Assembly (NCBI RefSeq): GCF_002355395.1
Contig: NZ_AP017315.1
Coordinates: 1,240,001-1,304,000, forward strand
Reading direction: 5' to 3'
DNA: 64,000 nt
Source of the DNA: Microcella alkaliphila
Lineage (GTDB): Bacteria > Actinomycetota > Actinomycetes > Actinomycetales > Microbacteriaceae
Notes under the pieces: generated by a model
What the model saw: the letters and a program-made list of their open reading frames with translations, nothing else
The model's database searches: none
What the model was told of the DNA's origin: nothing
Program-made: the position numbers and the translations under genes
In this document: positions 45,254 to 55,158 of the stretch, one piece after another
Layout of the letters: each line of letters opens with the position of its first letter
Position numbering within the stretch: the first letter of the stretch is position 1

Positions 45254-45685
45254 ATGTTCCTTGGCACGCACACCCCCAAACTCGACGACAAGGGCCGGCT
45301 GATCCTCCCGGCGAAGTTCCGCGGCTCCCTCGCCGACGGACTCGTTCTCGCCCGCGGCCAGGAGCGCTGCATCTACGTGTTCACCCCCGAGGTGTTCCAG
45401 CAGAAGGTGCAGCTCATCACCACGGCGCCGCTCACGAGCAAGGTCGCCCGCGATTACGTCCGCATGTTCCTGTCGGGGGCCAGCGCCGAAGAGCCCGACA
45501 AGCAGTTCCGCGTGACGATTCCGCCGGCACTGCGCCAGTACGCGGAACTCGACCGCGACCTCACCGTGATCGGCGCTGGTGACCGAGCCGAAATCTGGTC
45601 GACCCCTGCCTGGGAGGCGTACTACGCCGCCCAGGAGGAGACGTTCTCGTCGATGGAGGAGGAGGTGATCCCCGGCCTCTTCTGA
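45254..45685 (+). CDS. mraZ: Transcriptional regulator/cell division protein MraZ
   Basis: A 143-residue protein with two SpoVT/AbrB-like halves, each with a DxxGR-like core ([23 protein letters not shown], and in the second half a [17 protein letters not shown] block). It is the first gene of the dcw cluster and normally represses it through repeats upstream, which are present at 45165-45212. A purine-rich region (GAGAGGAAAGGGGGCG) precedes the ATG. Confidence 0.95.
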   Translation: MFLGTHTPKLDDKGRLILPAKFRGSLADGLVLARGQERCIYVFTPEVFQQKVQLITTAPLTSKVARDYVRMFLSGASAEEPDKQFRVTIPPALRQYAELDRDLTVIGAGDRAEIWSTPAWEAYYAAQEETFSSMEEEVIPGLF

Positions 45686-45788
45686 TCGCGTGGCTCCGAC
45701 TCCCAGCCGTGACCCGCCCTGGCGCACCTTCCCCGGTGCCAGGTCGCACGGATGGGGATCAGGGCCCCGCGCTCGGCCGATTCTGCTT

Positions 45789-46739
45789 ATGACTGCCGAC
45801 CGCCACATCCCCGTCCTGCTCGAGCGCTGCCTCGACCTGCTTGCCCCCGCCATCGAGTCGCCGGGCGCCGTCCTCATCGACGCCACCCTCGGTCTCGGCG
45901 GCCACACCGAGGCGGCGCTGACGCGGTTTCCCGAACTGACGGTCGTCGGCCTCGACCGAGACTCCGACGCGCTCCGGCTCGCGAGCGAGCGTCTCGCCCC
46001 CTTCGGCGACCGATTCCGTCCCGTCCACACGGTCTACGACCGGGTCCGTGAGGCGCTCGACGAGCTCGAGATCGACCGCGTGCAGGGGGTCCTGTTCGAC
46101 CTCGGCGTCTCGTCCATGCAGTTGGACGAGGCCGAGCGCGGCTTTGCGTACGCCCAGGATGCTCCGCTCGACATGCGCATGGACCGCACGACGGGCGTCA
46201 CCGCCGCCGACGTCCTCGCGAGCTACGCGGAGGCCGACCTCCGACGCATCTTCCACCGCTACGGCGAGGAGCAGCTCGCGGCCCGCTATGCGCGCCGCAT
46301 CGTTGAGCGCCGCACGGAGGCGCCCATTGAGCGCAGCGAGCAGCTGAACCGCATCATCGCCGACGCGACCCCCCAGGCGGCCCGCCGCCCGGGACACCCC
46401 GCAAAGCGCGTCTACCAGGCGTTGCGCATCGAGGTCAACGCTGAGCTCGCCGCCCTCGAGGCCGCCCTGCCTGCCGCGATCGACGCGCTCGCCGTCGGCG
46501 GACGCATCGTCGTGCTCGCCTACCAGTCGCTGGAAGACCGCATCGTGAAGCGCGAGCTCGCGGCGCGCAGCCGCTCGACGGCGCCGGCCGGTCTCCCCGT
46601 CGAACTGCCCGAACACGCTCCCGAGTTGCGCCTGCTCGTACGCGGCGCCGAACAGGCCGATGACGCTGAGCGTGCCCGCAACCCGCGGGCGATCCCCGTG
46701 CGCCTGCGCGCGGCCGAACGACTGCGAGACGTCGCGTGA
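45789..46739 (+). CDS. rsmH: 16S rRNA (cytosine1402-N4)-methyltransferase
   Basis: A 316-residue SAM methyltransferase acting on C1402 of 16S rRNA. It has [26 protein letters not shown] (SAM loop), [23 protein letters not shown], and [16 protein letters not shown]. The ATG at 45789 fits the family N-terminus; an in-frame GTG at 45690 would add 33 unlikely residues. No good Shine-Dalgarno is seen for 45789. The stop overlaps the ftsL GTG start. Confidence 0.93.
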   Translation: MTADRHIPVLLERCLDLLAPAIESPGAVLIDATLGLGGHTEAALTRFPELTVVGLDRDSDALRLASERLAPFGDRFRPVHTVYDRVREALDELEIDRVQGVLFDLGVSSMQLDEAERGFAYAQDAPLDMRMDRTTGVTAADVLASYAEADLRRIFHRYGEEQLAARYARRIVERRTEAPIERSEQLNRIIADATPQAARRPGHPAKRVYQALRIEVNAELAALEAALPAAIDALAVGGRIVVLAYQSLEDRIVKRELAARSRSTAPAGLPVELPEHAPELRLLVRGAEQADDAERARNPRAIPVRLRAAERLRDVA

Positions 46740-47335
46740 GCGCGCTCGCGCAGCCGCTCGGCGCTCCCGCCGCGCCGGCCAAAGCTCCCGAACCGCGCCG
46801 TCGTCTTCGCCCTGTCGAGGTCACCCCGAGCCGCGAGCAGCGCCAGCAGCGACCCCGCGCTCTCGCCGCCACGATCGCCGTGAGCGGTGTCTTCGCGATC
46901 CTGCTCGCGCAACTGATGCTGAGCATCCAGCTCTCCGAAGGCGCCTACCGCATCACGGCGGCCGAAGGGCAGCTTGTCGAACTCAGTCGCAGCTCGCAGG
47001 TGCTCTCCGAGAATCTTGCGCGCCTCGAATCACCGCAGAACCTCGCCGCTCAAGCCGAGTCGCTCGGCATGGTCGTCAACTCATCCTCCGCCTACCTTCG
47101 GTTGGCGGATGCGGCCGTACTGGGTACCCCAGTCGCCGCAAGCGCCCAGTCGGGAGTCCTCGACGGGCGCGCCAGCACGGTCGGCAATGTGCTGCTCGTC
47201 GACGTGCCGCTCGTGGTCCCGGCGGCGGCGGGGGAGGCGTTGGGCGTGGCTCCGACGCCGTCGTCGCCGGGACCACTAGCCTCCGCCGAGGAGCCCGCCG
47301 GGCCCGAACCCCTTCCCGCCCCGATCACCCAGTGA
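46736..47335 (+). CDS. ftsL: FtsL-like division protein
   Basis: A 199-residue bitopic membrane protein at the ftsL position. The cytosolic N-terminus (about 40 residues, Pro/Arg-rich) is followed by one helix ([21 protein letters not shown]) and a short coiled-coil region ([23 protein letters not shown]). A longer than usual Ala/Pro-rich extracellular tail of about 85 residues ends the protein. FtsL works with FtsB and FtsQ in the divisome. Its GTG overlaps the rsmH stop (GTGA). The assignment rests on position and topology. Confidence 0.82.
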   Translation: MSALAQPLGAPAAPAKAPEPRRRLRPVEVTPSREQRQQRPRALAATIAVSGVFAILLAQLMLSIQLSEGAYRITAAEGQLVELSRSSQVLSENLARLESPQNLAAQAESLGMVVNSSSAYLRLADAAVLGTPVAASAQSGVLDGRASTVGNVLLVDVPLVVPAAAGEALGVAPTPSSPGPLASAEEPAGPEPLPAPITQ

Positions 47336-47380
47336 CCCCGTCGTTCATTCGCCACTGACCCCACGCTCGGAAGGAGCCCC

Positions 47381-49150
47381 GTGACCTCGGATCGCCGCAC
47401 ACGTCGCCGGGTCGCCGCGACCGTGCTCGTCATGGTGATCATCGTCTCGGCGTTCGTCGTTCGCCTCGTCGACATCCAGGTCGTGCGTGCTGCCGACCTG
47501 GCAACGGAGGCCGAGGCGCGCCGGTCGATTCCTCAGACCCTGCAGGGCCTTCGCGGCGACATCGTCGACCGCAACGGCGTGGCCCTTGCCGACTCGGTGT
47601 ACCGCTACGACATCACGGTCTCGCCCCGATTCGTCGGCGACTACACCCTGGTCAATAGCGAGACGGGGGAGCGTGAGAAGCACAGCGTGTGGGATGCGCT
47701 GACCTCCATCGCCGAGCTGACCGATACCGACCCGCTCGATCTGCTCGAGCGCATCGAGACGGCGCTTGAGGCGAATCCCAACAGCGACCACGCCTACCTG
47801 GTTCGCCGCGTGCCGACCGACGTCTTCCAGCAGGTGCGCGACCTGCGCGTGCCGTGGGTCTACTCCGAGCGCATCGCCTCGCGCACGTACCCGAACGGGC
47901 AGGTGGCGGGTAACCTCGTCGGCTTCCTCGGCACCGACGGCCCGCAGACGGGGCTCGAGCTGCGCCTCGACGAGTGCCTGTCGGCAGTCGATGGCTCGTC
48001 GACCTTCGAACGCGGCGCCGACGGCGTGCGCCTGCCCGGCAGCACCGTCGTGCACCAGGAGCCGATCGACGGCGGAACCCTGCACACCACGATCGACTCC
48101 GACCTGCAGTGGTTCTCCCAGCAGAAGCTGGAGGAACAGGCACGCGCCGTCGGTGCCGACTGGGCCACCGCCATGGTCGTCAGTGTCCGCGACGGGCACA
48201 TCATCGCCGCCGCGGACTGGCCGACGGTCGACCCTAACGACGTCAACTCCACCCACCCCGACAATCTGGGTTCGCGCATCTTCTCGTGGCCATACGAGCC
48301 CGGTTCGACCATGAAGTCGATCTCGATCGCCGCCATGTTGGATTCGGGCGTGACCACGCCGGGCGAGCGCATCGGAGTGCCCGCGCGCTACGACACGATC
48401 AACGGCTGGCAGATTCGGGATGCGTGGGCTCACGACGGCCTGAATCTCACCACTGCGGGCATCTTGATGAACTCGTCAAACGTCGGCACGTCTCTGCTCG
48501 GTGAGCGACTGACCTTTGCGCAGCGCGAGCAGTACTTCCGCAGCTTCGGTTTCGGCGCTCCGACCGCGGTCTCCTTCCTCGGCGAAGAGTCGGGCATCGT
48601 GCGCCCGGCTGACTCGATCGACGGACACGGCGCTTATATGCAGCTGTTCGGCCAGTCCATCTCGGTGACGAGCGCGCAGATGGCGCAGGCCTATCAGGCC
48701 ATCGCGAACGGCGGCGTCCTGCAGCCGCTCACCCTGGTTACCGGATGCCAGCGCGAGGACGAGGTGACGCACCTGCCCGAGACGGAGGGCACGCGGGTGA
48801 TCTCGCAGCAGGCGGCGAACCAGACGGTGCAGATCCTCGAGTCGGTCGTCACCGAGGGGTTCGTCGGCCCGCAGCTCACCGTTCCCGGGTACCGGGTTGC
48901 CGCTAAAACCGGCACTGCCGAGGTGCCCGTCAACGGCGTCTACACGAGCGAGCGCATCGTGTCGGTCGCCGGTCTCGCACCGGCCGAGAACCCCGAATTC
49001 GTCGTCATCGTCACGCTCGGCAAGCCCGATACGATGAAGGTCGCCGCGGCCGCGGCGCCCCCGTTCCAGCAGATCATGACGCAGGTGCTCAAGACCTTCC
49101 GGGTGGCGCCGAGCACGCAGCCCCCGCCCCGCCTACCCACCACCTGGTAG
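47381..49150 (+). CDS. ftsI: Penicillin-binding protein 3/FtsI, septal transpeptidase
   Basis: A 589-residue class B PBP making septal cross-links. A membrane helix lies at residues about 12-30, the dimerisation domain begins with LRGDIVDRNGVALA, and the transpeptidase motifs are STMK (309-312, nucleophile S309), SSN (365-367) and KTG (509-511). AAGGAG precedes the GTG. No PASTA domain is attached at the C-terminus, unlike some actinobacterial PBPs. Confidence 0.95.
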   Translation: MTSDRRTRRRVAATVLVMVIIVSAFVVRLVDIQVVRAADLATEAEARRSIPQTLQGLRGDIVDRNGVALADSVYRYDITVSPRFVGDYTLVNSETGEREKHSVWDALTSIAELTDTDPLDLLERIETALEANPNSDHAYLVRRVPTDVFQQVRDLRVPWVYSERIASRTYPNGQVAGNLVGFLGTDGPQTGLELRLDECLSAVDGSSTFERGADGVRLPGSTVVHQEPIDGGTLHTTIDSDLQWFSQQKLEEQARAVGADWATAMVVSVRDGHIIAAADWPTVDPNDVNSTHPDNLGSRIFSWPYEPGSTMKSISIAAMLDSGVTTPGERIGVPARYDTINGWQIRDAWAHDGLNLTTAGILMNSSNVGTSLLGERLTFAQREQYFRSFGFGAPTAVSFLGEESGIVRPADSIDGHGAYMQLFGQSISVTSAQMAQAYQAIANGGVLQPLTLVTGCQREDEVTHLPETEGTRVISQQAANQTVQILESVVTEGFVGPQLTVPGYRVAAKTGTAEVPVNGVYTSERIVSVAGLAPAENPEFVVIVTLGKPDTMKVAAAAAPPFQQIMTQVLKTFRVAPSTQPPPRLPTTW

Positions 49151-49178
49151 GCACAGAAGTCGAAAGAAGAGGTCGCGC

Positions 49179-50723
49179 GTGTCAGGTCGCATTCCGCCGG
49201 TACTGCGCCCCGAGCATCCTCGCCCCCGACCGCTCGACGCGCTCGCGCGCGACGTGTCGGGCATCGAGGTCCGCGGCGAGCTCGCCGGGGTGTCCGTCAC
49301 GGGCATCACGCTGTCGACCAGCGACCTGCACGCCGGCGACCTGTACGTGGGGGTGCGCGGGCAGCACCGACACGGCGCCGAGTTCGCGGCCGACGTGATC
49401 GCCCAGGGCGCCGTCGCCGTCCTCACCGACGACGAGGGCGCCGCCCTCGTCGGCGACGCGAGCGTTCCCGTTCTCGTGGTCGAGCATCCTCGCAGCCGCC
49501 TCGGTGAGCTGAGCGCCTGGGTGTACGAGACCGCCGACAACCCGGCCGTGCTCTACGGCATCACCGGCACTAACGGAAAGACGTCGAGCGTGTACCTCAT
49601 GAAGGGCATGCTGACGCAGCTCGGCGAGACGGCCGGGCTCACCTCCACGGCCGAGCGTCAGATCGGTGAGCTGACCGTCGTGAGCCGCCTGACGACCCCC
49701 GAGGCGACCGAAATGCACGCGCTGCTCGCCCGCATGCGCGAGGCAGGCGTCACCTCGGTCGCCGTGGAGGTCAGCGCGCAGGCCCTCAGCCGCCACCGTG
49801 TCGACGGCATCGTGCACGACGTCGCCGGCTTCACAAATCTCAGCCACGACCACCTCGACGACTACGCCGACATGGAGGAGTACTTCGCGGCGAAGCTGCC
49901 GCTTTTCCAGCCCGACCGGGCGAAGCGGGCCGTGGTCTGCCTCGACTCGCCCTGGGGCGAGCGGGTCGTCGCATCGGCCAGCATCCCGACCGTGACGATC
50001 ACCTCACGCGACGACATCGAGGCCGACTGGCGTGTCATCGTCACCGAGGAGACACCGCAGTACACGACCTTCACCCTCACGGCGAATGACGGGCGGATGC
50101 TCGCCACGAGCATCCCGATCATTGGTCGCCACATGGCGGCGAACGCCGGCCTCGTCATCGTCATGCTGCTCGAGGGCGGGCACGACTTCGCGCGCCTCAG
50201 CGAGGTGCTCGCGACCGGCGTGGACGCCTACCTGCCCGGCCGCACCGAGCGCGTGTCGGGCGACCGTGGGCCGACCGTCTACGTCGACTTCGGCCACAGC
50301 GCCGACGCGTTTGAGAACACCCTCGCGGCCGTTCGGCGGCTCACGACGGGTCGCACCATCATGGTGTTCGGCGCCGACGGCGACCGCGACGCGACCAAGC
50401 GCCACGAGATGGCGCGGGTCGCCGCAGAGGGCTGCGACGTTCTCGTCATCACCGACCACCACCCGCGCTTCGAAGACCCCGCGTCGATTCGCGCGACGCT
50501 CCTGGAGGGCGCGGCCCTCGCCGAGAACCAGCCGGACGAAATCCACGAGGTGAGCCCGCCCGAGCAAGCCATCCGGGTCGCCGTGAACCTCGCGCGCGAG
50601 GGCGACTCGATCCTGTGGGCTGGCCCCGGGCATCAGGACTACCGCGACATCGAGGGCGTGCGCACCCCGTACTCGGCGCGCGATGAGGCCCGTGCCGCTC
50701 TTCGCGAGGCGGGGTGGGCGTGA
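49179..50723 (+). CDS. murE: UDP-MurNAc-dipeptide amino acid ligase MurE, non-DAP type
   Basis: A 514-residue Mur ligase adding the third stem amino acid. Seen: N-terminal UDP-substrate domain (residues about 38-110), P-loop GITGTNGKTS (128-136), the TTPEATE substrate motif, FTNLSHDHLDDY, the carbamylated-lysine position K239 in YFAAKLPLF, and DHHPRFEDP at 426-434. DAP-adding enzymes have DNPR there, so DHHPR points to another diamine or amino acid, as expected in a family with B-type peptidoglycan. AAGAAGAGG precedes the GTG. The next gene starts at its stop (TGATG). Confidence 0.93.
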   Translation: MSGRIPPVLRPEHPRPRPLDALARDVSGIEVRGELAGVSVTGITLSTSDLHAGDLYVGVRGQHRHGAEFAADVIAQGAVAVLTDDEGAALVGDASVPVLVVEHPRSRLGELSAWVYETADNPAVLYGITGTNGKTSSVYLMKGMLTQLGETAGLTSTAERQIGELTVVSRLTTPEATEMHALLARMREAGVTSVAVEVSAQALSRHRVDGIVHDVAGFTNLSHDHLDDYADMEEYFAAKLPLFQPDRAKRAVVCLDSPWGERVVASASIPTVTITSRDDIEADWRVIVTEETPQYTTFTLTANDGRMLATSIPIIGRHMAANAGLVIVMLLEGGHDFARLSEVLATGVDAYLPGRTERVSGDRGPTVYVDFGHSADAFENTLAAVRRLTTGRTIMVFGADGDRDATKRHEMARVAAEGCDVLVITDHHPRFEDPASIRATLLEGAALAENQPDEIHEVSPPEQAIRVAVNLAREGDSILWAGPGHQDYRDIEGVRTPYSARDEARAALREAGWA

Positions 50724-51370
50724 TGGCGCTGATGGTCGACGACATCATCGTGTCGCGCGCCGGCACCCTCGTGCACGTGCGCCACGGCGATAAGCGTGCA
50801 GAGGTGCTCATCGACGCGCTCGGCGAGACGGCCGTCGATTCCGCCATTCAGGCGATGGATGCACGCCTCGCCGCCGGCGCGACGCTCGCCGACGCGCTCG
50901 GCGCGGCCACGAGCATCCGCGATGTTCCTCGTCGGTGCGCGCGCATCGCCGCACCCGGCGAGCTGCTCGTCCTGGACGATCGTGATGCCGTGACGGCAGC
51001 CGAGGTGCGCCGCTCACTGCAGGTGCTGGCGGGCCTCACCCGCGGCACGTCCGCCCGCTCCTTCGCGGTCGTCGGTGAGCTCGACACGGAACCCGCCGAC
51101 TGGTTTGAGGCGCACGACGCGCTCGGCCGCATCGTGGTGCGTCTTGACGTCTCCCAGCTCGTCGTGATCGGCCACGGTGCGCGTCACCTGCACAACGCGG
51201 CGGGGCTCGAGGGGTCGTGGGATGGGGAGTCGCTCCTCGTCGACACGGTCGATGAGGCCTACGCTGGCCTTCGTGACAGAGTTCGCGCCGGAGACATCGT
51301 GCTTGTGACCGGGGGAGGGCGCACCGACCTCGGCCCGCTCGTCGACCGGCTGATCGGAGCCGCCGCGTGA
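50723..51370 (+). CDS. MurF-derived stub (C-terminal part only)
   Basis: A 215-residue protein in the place of murF, less than half the normal length of about 460. Residues about 15-75 resemble the end of the MurF central domain and 85-212 the C-terminal domain (SFAVVGEL at 113-120, [20 protein letters not shown], then [20 protein letters not shown]). The N-terminal substrate domain and the P-loop GTNGKT are missing, and the C-domain DAYNANP motif is not recognisable (LDDRDAV instead). It cannot be an active ligase by itself. The frame is intact and coupled on both sides: ATG in the murE stop, and mraY's GTG inside its own end. The gene appears kept, not decaying. Confidence 0.82.
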   Translation: MALMVDDIIVSRAGTLVHVRHGDKRAEVLIDALGETAVDSAIQAMDARLAAGATLADALGAATSIRDVPRRCARIAAPGELLVLDDRDAVTAAEVRRSLQVLAGLTRGTSARSFAVVGELDTEPADWFEAHDALGRIVVRLDVSQLVVIGHGARHLHNAAGLEGSWDGESLLVDTVDEAYAGLRDRVRAGDIVLVTGGGRTDLGPLVDRLIGAAA

Positions 51371-52464
51371 TCGCCCTACTGTTTTCCGGCGCATTCGCGC
51401 TCGCCTTCACCCTGTTGACGACCCCGTTGTTCGTGCGCCTGTTCAAGCGCATCGAGTGGGGTCAGTTCATTCGCGAGGATGGGCCGCAGACCCACCACAC
51501 GAAGCGCGGCACACCCACGATGGGCGGCATCATCGTCGTGCTCGGCGCTGGCCTCGGCTACGTCTTCGGGCACCTCGTTGCCGGTGAGCCGTTCACGCTG
51601 AGTGGGCTACTCGTGCTGGGCATCTTCGTGGGACTCGCCGTCGTCGGCTTCATTGACGACTACTCCAAGGTGCGCAACCAGCGCAGCCTCGGCCTGGGCG
51701 GCTGGGCGAAGATCGCCGGACAGGTCATCGTCGCCACCGCCTTCGCCCTCGTCGCCATCAACTTCCCCGACCGGCAGGGCCTGACCCCCGCGTCGACACA
51801 GATCTCCGCCGTGCGCGACATCGCGTGGCTCGACTTCGCCACCTTCGGCTCGATCGGCGCGATGATTCTCTTCGCCATCTGGGTGAACATCATCGTCGTC
51901 AGCACGTCGAACGCGGTCAACGTCGCCGATGGGCTCGACGGGCTGGCCACCGGCGCCTCGATCCTGTCGATCGTCGGCTACATCATCATCGCGTTCTGGC
52001 AGTTCAACCAATCGTGCTCGAACGCCGGGCTCGACCCCGCTGTCGCGTTCAAGTGCTACGACGTGCGCGACTCCCTCGACCTCGCGATCGTCGCCGCCGC
52101 GATCGCCGCGAGTCTCATCGGGTTCCTCTGGTGGAACACCTCTCCCGCCCAGATCTTCTTGGGAGACACCGGCTCGCTCGCCATCGGCGGCGCGCTGGCC
52201 GCTCTCGCGATCCTCACCCACACGCAGCTCCTGCTGATCCTGATGGGCGGCCTGTTCCTCATCGTCACCGGATCGGTGATCGTGCAGCGCGCCTACTTCA
52301 AGATCACGGGCGGCAAACGCATCTTCCTCATGAGCCCGCTACACCACCACTTCGAGCTGAAGGGTTGGGCCGAGGTCACCGTCGTCGTGCGGTTCTGGCT
52401 CATCGGCGGCCTCTTCGTCGCCGTCGGCGTGGGGCTGTTCTACCTCGAATGGATTAGCGCCTGA
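51367..52464 (+). CDS. mraY: Phospho-MurNAc-pentapeptide transferase
   Basis: A 365-residue integral membrane enzyme forming lipid I on undecaprenyl phosphate. About ten helices; motifs include [15 protein letters not shown] (catalytic aspartates), [13 protein letters not shown] and the [11 protein letters not shown] loop near the C-terminus. Its GTG overlaps the stub gene's stop (GTGA), and its own stop overlaps the murD start (TGATG). Confidence 0.96.
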   Translation: MIALLFSGAFALAFTLLTTPLFVRLFKRIEWGQFIREDGPQTHHTKRGTPTMGGIIVVLGAGLGYVFGHLVAGEPFTLSGLLVLGIFVGLAVVGFIDDYSKVRNQRSLGLGGWAKIAGQVIVATAFALVAINFPDRQGLTPASTQISAVRDIAWLDFATFGSIGAMILFAIWVNIIVVSTSNAVNVADGLDGLATGASILSIVGYIIIAFWQFNQSCSNAGLDPAVAFKCYDVRDSLDLAIVAAAIAASLIGFLWWNTSPAQIFLGDTGSLAIGGALAALAILTHTQLLLILMGGLFLIVTGSVIVQRAYFKITGGKRIFLMSPLHHHFELKGWAEVTVVVRFWLIGGLFVAVGVGLFYLEWISA

Positions 52465-53990
52465 TGGCCGCGCCGCTCGACGAGTTGACGAGCTGGCGCG
52501 CCGACTGGCAGGGGTTACGTGTCGTCGTGCTTGGCCTCGGCGTCACCGGCTTCGCCGCCGCCGACACCCTCGCCGAACTCGGAGCCCGCGTGACGGTCGC
52601 CGCGCGCACGCCCGATGCCGAGCGGGCGCGCATCCTGCCGGTCATCGGCGTCGACCTGGTCGAACTCACTGGCGACGACGCGAGCGACGGGGATGCCGTG
52701 CTCGCCCTCGACGCGGAGCTCGCGATCGTCTCGCCCGGCTTCCGCCCCGATCAGCCGCTGATCCGCGCCATCCAGGATGCGGGCATCCCGATCTGGGGCG
52801 ATATCGAGCTGGCGTGGCGGGTGCGCGACAAGGTGGAGCCCGCCGCCGAGTGGATTCTCATCACCGGCACGAACGGCAAGACCACGACGACGCAGCTCAC
52901 CGCGACGATGCTCCGTGAAGGAGGCCTGCGCGCGGCCCCCTGCGGCAACATCGGGGTGCCGGTGCTTGATGCGGTGCGCGACCCCGCGGGCTTCGACGTA
53001 CTCGTCGTCGAGCTGTCGAGCTTCCAGCTGCACTGGGGGCCGACCGCCGGGCCTGGCGCGCTCGTGCCGCTCGCGACCACGTGCTTGAACCTCGCCGAAG
53101 ACCACTACGACTGGCACGGATCGGCAGGCGCCTACCGTGACGCGAAGGCGAAGGTGTACGAGAACACGCGCGTCGCCTGCGTCTACAACCGCCGCGACGA
53201 GGCGACCATGCGAATGGTCGAGGAGGCCGACGTCATCGAAGGGTGCCGCGCAATCGGCTTCGGCTCAGACACGCCGGGGCCGAGCGACATCGGCGTTGTC
53301 GACGACCTGCTCGTCGACCGCGCGTTCCTTGCCGAGCGGCACACGAGCGCCCTGGAATTGGCATCGCTCGCCGACCTGGCGCAGGCGGGACTGCAGACCC
53401 CGCACGGGCTGGCCAACGCCCTCGCGGCAGCCGCCCTCGCCCGAGCGGCGGGGGTCGAGCCAGCCGCCGTGCGCGACGGCCTGCGCGCCTTCCGCGTCGA
53501 CGCGCACCGCACCGAAGTCGTCGCTGCGGCCGGCGACATCGTCTGGGTCGACGACTCGAAGGCGACGAACGCGCACGCCGCCGCCTCCGCGCTGGCCGCC
53601 TACCGCTCGGTCGTCTGGATCGCCGGCGGGCTCGCGAAGGGCGTCGACCTGGCACCCCTCGTCGCTGCCCACGTTGATCGCCTGCGCGCGGCCGTGCTCA
53701 TCGGGGATGATCGCTCAGCGCTGCGGGAGGCGTTCTCCCGACACGCCCCCCACTTGACGGTGCTCGAGGTGACGGCCGGGGAGACTGACGGGGTGATGCC
53801 GGAAGCCGTCCGGCTCGCAGCCCAGGTCGCCGAAGCGGGCGACACGGTGCTGCTGGCCCCGGCCGCGGCATCCATGGACCAGTTCACCGACTATGCCGAC
53901 CGCGGACGACGCTTCGCCGAGGCGGTCCGACGTCACACGGAGGGAGGACCGGATGACGAGCATCCGACCCCCTCGTCCGACGCCCGCTGA
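52464..53990 (+). CDS. murD: UDP-MurNAc-L-alanine:D-glutamate ligase
   Basis: A 508-residue Mur ligase adding D-glutamate. The N-terminal domain holds VVLGLGVTGFAAADTL, the P-loop is ITGTNGKTTTTQ, followed by CGNIGVPV, ELSSFQL, and the C-terminal FRVDAHRTEVV and WVDDSKATNAHAA motifs. All catalytic features seem present, in contrast to the murF stub two genes upstream. The last 38 bases overlap ftsW. Confidence 0.95.
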   Translation: MAAPLDELTSWRADWQGLRVVVLGLGVTGFAAADTLAELGARVTVAARTPDAERARILPVIGVDLVELTGDDASDGDAVLALDAELAIVSPGFRPDQPLIRAIQDAGIPIWGDIELAWRVRDKVEPAAEWILITGTNGKTTTTQLTATMLREGGLRAAPCGNIGVPVLDAVRDPAGFDVLVVELSSFQLHWGPTAGPGALVPLATTCLNLAEDHYDWHGSAGAYRDAKAKVYENTRVACVYNRRDEATMRMVEEADVIEGCRAIGFGSDTPGPSDIGVVDDLLVDRAFLAERHTSALELASLADLAQAGLQTPHGLANALAAAALARAAGVEPAAVRDGLRAFRVDAHRTEVVAAAGDIVWVDDSKATNAHAAASALAAYRSVVWIAGGLAKGVDLAPLVAAHVDRLRAAVLIGDDRSALREAFSRHAPHLTVLEVTAGETDGVMPEAVRLAAQVAEAGDTVLLAPAAASMDQFTDYADRGRRFAEAVRRHTEGGPDDEHPTPSSDAR

Positions 53991-55158
53991 GCCGGCCGGG
54001 CGGCCTCCCGTGGCCGTTGTCGCCGTGCGCAAGCTGTTCGGCACCGACAACGGCGACGCGATCCTGCTGCTCGGCGTGACGATCTTCCTCGTGCTGTTCG
54101 GGCTCGTCATGGTGCTGTCCGCCTCGTTCGTGATCTCGGGCAGCGGTGGAAACGGCGACTTCTTCGGCATCTTCCTGCGCCAGGGCCTGTTCGCTCTCGT
54201 CGGCATTCCCGTCATGCTGATGGTCGGCCGACTGCCCGCCATCTTCTGGCGACGCTGGGCGCGGCACTTCGTCATCCTGGGGGTGGGACTGCAAGCCCTG
54301 GTCGTCTTCACGCCCCTGGGGTATGAATACGGCGGTAACCGCAACTGGCTCTACATCGGCGGCTTCACGGCGCAACCCTCCGAGTTCTTGAAGCTCGCGC
54401 TGGCGGTGTGGCTCGCGGCGGTGCTCGCCGACAAAGCCGATGGCCTGCGCAGCTGGCACGACGTGATCTTCCCGGCTCTGCCGCTGTCGTTCTTCAGCAT
54501 CGGCATGGTGCTGATCGGTGACGATCTCGGCACCGCGGGCGTGATGCTCGCGATGGTGTTGGGCGCGCTGTACTTCGCCGGCGCGCCTCTCGGCAAGCTC
54601 GTCGTCCTCATCTCGGGCATCGCCGCCGCGGCCATCGCGTTCGCGTTCTCGAGCCCGTCACGCTCCAGCCGCATCACGGTGTGGATCGACGGCTGCCGGC
54701 CGGAAGACTACGAGGGCGTCTGCTGGCAGGTCGTCCACGGCACGTGGGCGCTTGGCTCCGGCGGCCTGTTCGGCGTCGGGCTTGGCAACTCATCGGCCAA
54801 ATGGTCGTGGTTGCCGCACGCCGAGAGCGACTTCATCTTCGCCATCATCGGCGAGGAGCTCGGCCTCGTCGGCGCGCTCGTCGTGCTCGCTGTCTTCGTC
54901 GCGCTCGCGATTGCCTTCGTGCGCCTCGTGCGCACCCAGGCCGACCCCTTCCGACGCATCGCCATCGGAGCGATCATGACGTGGCTCGTCGTGCAGTCGT
55001 TCGTCAACATCGCGGTGGTGCTCGGCATGCTGCCCGTCCTCGGTGTGCCGCTGCCCTTCATCTCAGCCGGTGGCTCCTCGCTCGTCGCCACCCTGCTTGC
55101 CGTGGGTGTCGTCCTGTCGCTCGCGCGCAACGCACCGCTCACGGAGGCTGCACGGTGA
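53953..55158 (+). CDS. ftsW: FtsW, septal peptidoglycan glycosyltransferase
   Basis: A 401-residue SEDS protein with about ten helices. Typical blocks: GGNRNWLYIGGFTAQPSEFL, GDDLGTAGVML, the WLPHAESDFIFAIIGEELG loop and GVPLPFISAGGSS. It polymerises lipid II at the septum together with FtsI. The ATG at 53953 has GGAGG and lies inside murD, in a different frame. The stop overlaps the murG start. Confidence 0.95.
   Translation: MTSIRPPRPTPAEPAGRPPVAVVAVRKLFGTDNGDAILLLGVTIFLVLFGLVMVLSASFVISGSGGNGDFFGIFLRQGLFALVGIPVMLMVGRLPAIFWRRWARHFVILGVGLQALVVFTPLGYEYGGNRNWLYIGGFTAQPSEFLKLALAVWLAAVLADKADGLRSWHDVIFPALPLSFFSIGMVLIGDDLGTAGVMLAMVLGALYFAGAPLGKLVVLISGIAAAAIAFAFSSPSRSSRITVWIDGCRPEDYEGVCWQVVHGTWALGSGGLFGVGLGNSSAKWSWLPHAESDFIFAIIGEELGLVGALVVLAVFVALAIAFVRLVRTQADPFRRIAIGAIMTWLVVQSFVNIAVVLGMLPVLGVPLPFISAGGSSLVATLLAVGVVLSLARNAPLTEAAR

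Noticed and set aside
45690..45788. N-terminal extension of RsmH from the GTG at 45690
   Set aside because: The added 33 residues do not resemble the family, whereas [14 protein letters not shown] at 45789 aligns with the usual start.
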